Source: an uncultured Synergistia bacterium | GTDB lineage: Bacteria > Eremiobacterota > SpSt-956 > JAKJGF01 | Assembly: GCA_937888925.1 (NCBI GenBank) | Contig: CALARM010000647.1 | Coordinates: forward strand, 1 to 7,085 | DNA: 7,085 bases | Direction of reading: 5' to 3' | Shown: positions 6,314-7,085 of the stretch, in pieces | Layout of the letters: each line of letters opens with the position of its first letter | Numbering within the stretch: the stretch's first letter is position 1 | The notes under the pieces: generated by a model | Seen by the model: only the letters and a program-made list of their open reading frames with translations | Database searches by the model: none | What the model was told of the DNA's origin: nothing | Translations under genes and position numbers: made by a program

Positions 6314-7044
6314 AATGCGGTGCCATTTTAGATGAAACAATAATGCTCTTAAAGCTGGCATCCAGCCTTTCGACTTTAGAAGAATTTGACAGGGAAAGTC
6401 ATAAAATCCTGTCTTCCAGAAGCGTTCAAACTAAAAATAAATATATTGAGGTCATAAAAGAGAGATTTTTGAATTTTACAGACGATGGTAAAATTATTCA
6501 TACTCCTCTTTTAACATTGATTAATCTTGACCATCTGGAAGACAGTGTGAAAAAAGAAATAATATTTTATCATTTAGCATCTGTAGAATCGGTGATTCTT
6601 CAAATATTATATTATCTCTACAATTTCCTTCCTCAAAAAAAAGAAATCAGCAAGACGAATTTTAAAAGCAGTGTTTATCTGTTAATGGATAAAGAAAGCT
6701 CTGCTATGCTTAAGAATTTGAATGATATTCTTGAGGTTTTCGGATTTTTGAGTATAACAGACAGAAAAACTATTAAATTTGATTATTATCCTGTAAGCTG
6801 GCAGGCATTTATATATGCTCTTTATCACCATTACCAGCAAAATAGAGAGAAGAAAAAGATAAGTTTATCTATGACAGATGTCTTTGAATCTGTGCTGCCA
6901 AGGATTTTTCTTGTTAATTTGCAGCATATGCAGAGGATTCTCTCCATAACCGAGGATTTATGGCTTATAAGACCTGCAGGCAAGGGGTTTCAGAATAATT
7001 TTTTACTCATGTCATCTCTTGAACGCGTTGTACAGGCTTTTTAA
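6295..7044 (+). CDS. BrxA/DUF1819-like protein (tentative), possible BREX component
   Basis: A soluble-looking, mostly helical 249-residue protein with no signal peptide or clear membrane span. Residues 1-60 follow the pattern I recall for BrxA (DUF1819), a small DNA-binding protein of BREX phage-defence systems. An IKCGAILDETIMLLKLA opening is followed by SRSVQTKNKYIEVIKERFLNF near 41-61, comparable to the family's 'S-x-x-T-x-(K/R)...I-x-x-R' region. NLNDILEVFGFLSITD (141-156) could correspond to its C-terminal winged-helix part. This is from memory, with no alignment, and family members are usually about 200 residues, so roughly 50 here would be extra. By eye it is more AT-rich than ftsZ. 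It begins 71 bases after ftsZ, where sporulation genes often stand in spore formers. The ATG at 6295 is the only conventional start in this frame after the stop at 6253. If not BrxA, it is an unrecognised protein. Confidence 0.4.
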   Translation: MGYDGIKCGAILDETIMLLKLASSLSTLEEFDRESHKILSSRSVQTKNKYIEVIKERFLNFTDDGKIIHTPLLTLINLDHLEDSVKKEIIFYHLASVESVILQILYYLYNFLPQKKEISKTNFKSSVYLLMDKESSAMLKNLNDILEVFGFLSITDRKTIKFDYYPVSWQAFIYALYHHYQQNREKKKISLSMTDVFESVLPRIFLVNLQHMQRILSITEDLWLIRPAGKGFQNNFLLMSSLERVVQAF

Positions 7045-7050
7045 ATTCCA

Positions 7051-7085
7051 ATGGACTGGGAACTGACTAAATGGAGAAAAGAGAG
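7051..7085 (+). CDS. Possible start of a further gene (runs off the window)
   Basis: The ATG at 7051, six bases after the preceding stop, opens a frame beginning MDWELTKWRKE that is still open at the window edge. No clear Shine-Dalgarno sequence precedes it, so it would rely on coupling to the gene before. A second ATG at 7071 in another frame (MEKRE) is an alternative. Only eleven codons can be seen, too few for a family assignment. Confidence 0.25.
   Translation, partial: MDWELTKWRKE

Noticed and set aside
1..7085. CRISPR arrays, tRNA or rRNA genes, insertion sequences
   Set aside because: I saw no spaced repeats of CRISPR size, no cloverleaf-like sequence, no transposase frame and no terminal inverted repeats.

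Overview
The window is a stretch of a bacterial division and cell-wall (dcw) cluster, with every gene on the + strand. It runs from the 3' end of mraY through murD, ftsW, ftsQ/divIB, a DUF881 membrane protein, an sbp-type small membrane protein (DUF1290) and ftsZ. After ftsZ come a gene outside the usual dcw set and possibly the start of another. The DUF881-DUF1290-ftsZ order is typical of Firmicutes, especially Clostridia-like anaerobes. The AT-rich base composition and frequent AGA and ATA codons fit that, but I cannot name a genus.

Layout: the mraY tail (1-204) is followed by a 147-base gap with two kinds of 7-base tandem repeat. Next is a tightly packed block of murD, ftsW, ftsQ, the DUF881 gene and sbp (352-4968), with only 3 to 16 bases between genes, presumably one operon. 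A 187-base, very AT-rich gap follows. It carries the same CGCGTYA repeat seen before murD, a possible promoter and a strong ribosome binding site for ftsZ (5156-6223). Beyond ftsZ, where spore-forming Firmicutes often carry spoIIGA-sigE-sigG, lies a 249-codon gene (6295-7044). Its N-terminal half looks like the BrxA/DUF1819 family of BREX phage-defence systems, though this assignment is tentative. An open frame starting at 7051 runs off the window.

How the genes work together: MraY makes lipid I at the membrane from the UDP-MurNAc-pentapeptide whose synthesis MurD helps complete. FtsW polymerises lipid II into septal peptidoglycan. FtsQ/DivIB links the division machinery across the membrane, and FtsZ forms the cytoplasmic ring. 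The DUF881 and Sbp proteins are conserved neighbours of unknown function. murG, murC/murB and ftsA, often found within this cluster, are absent from the window.

The least ordinary parts are the post-ftsZ gene, with its hairpin-separated ribosome binding site and overlapping leader frame, and the heptamer repeats confined to the two long gaps.
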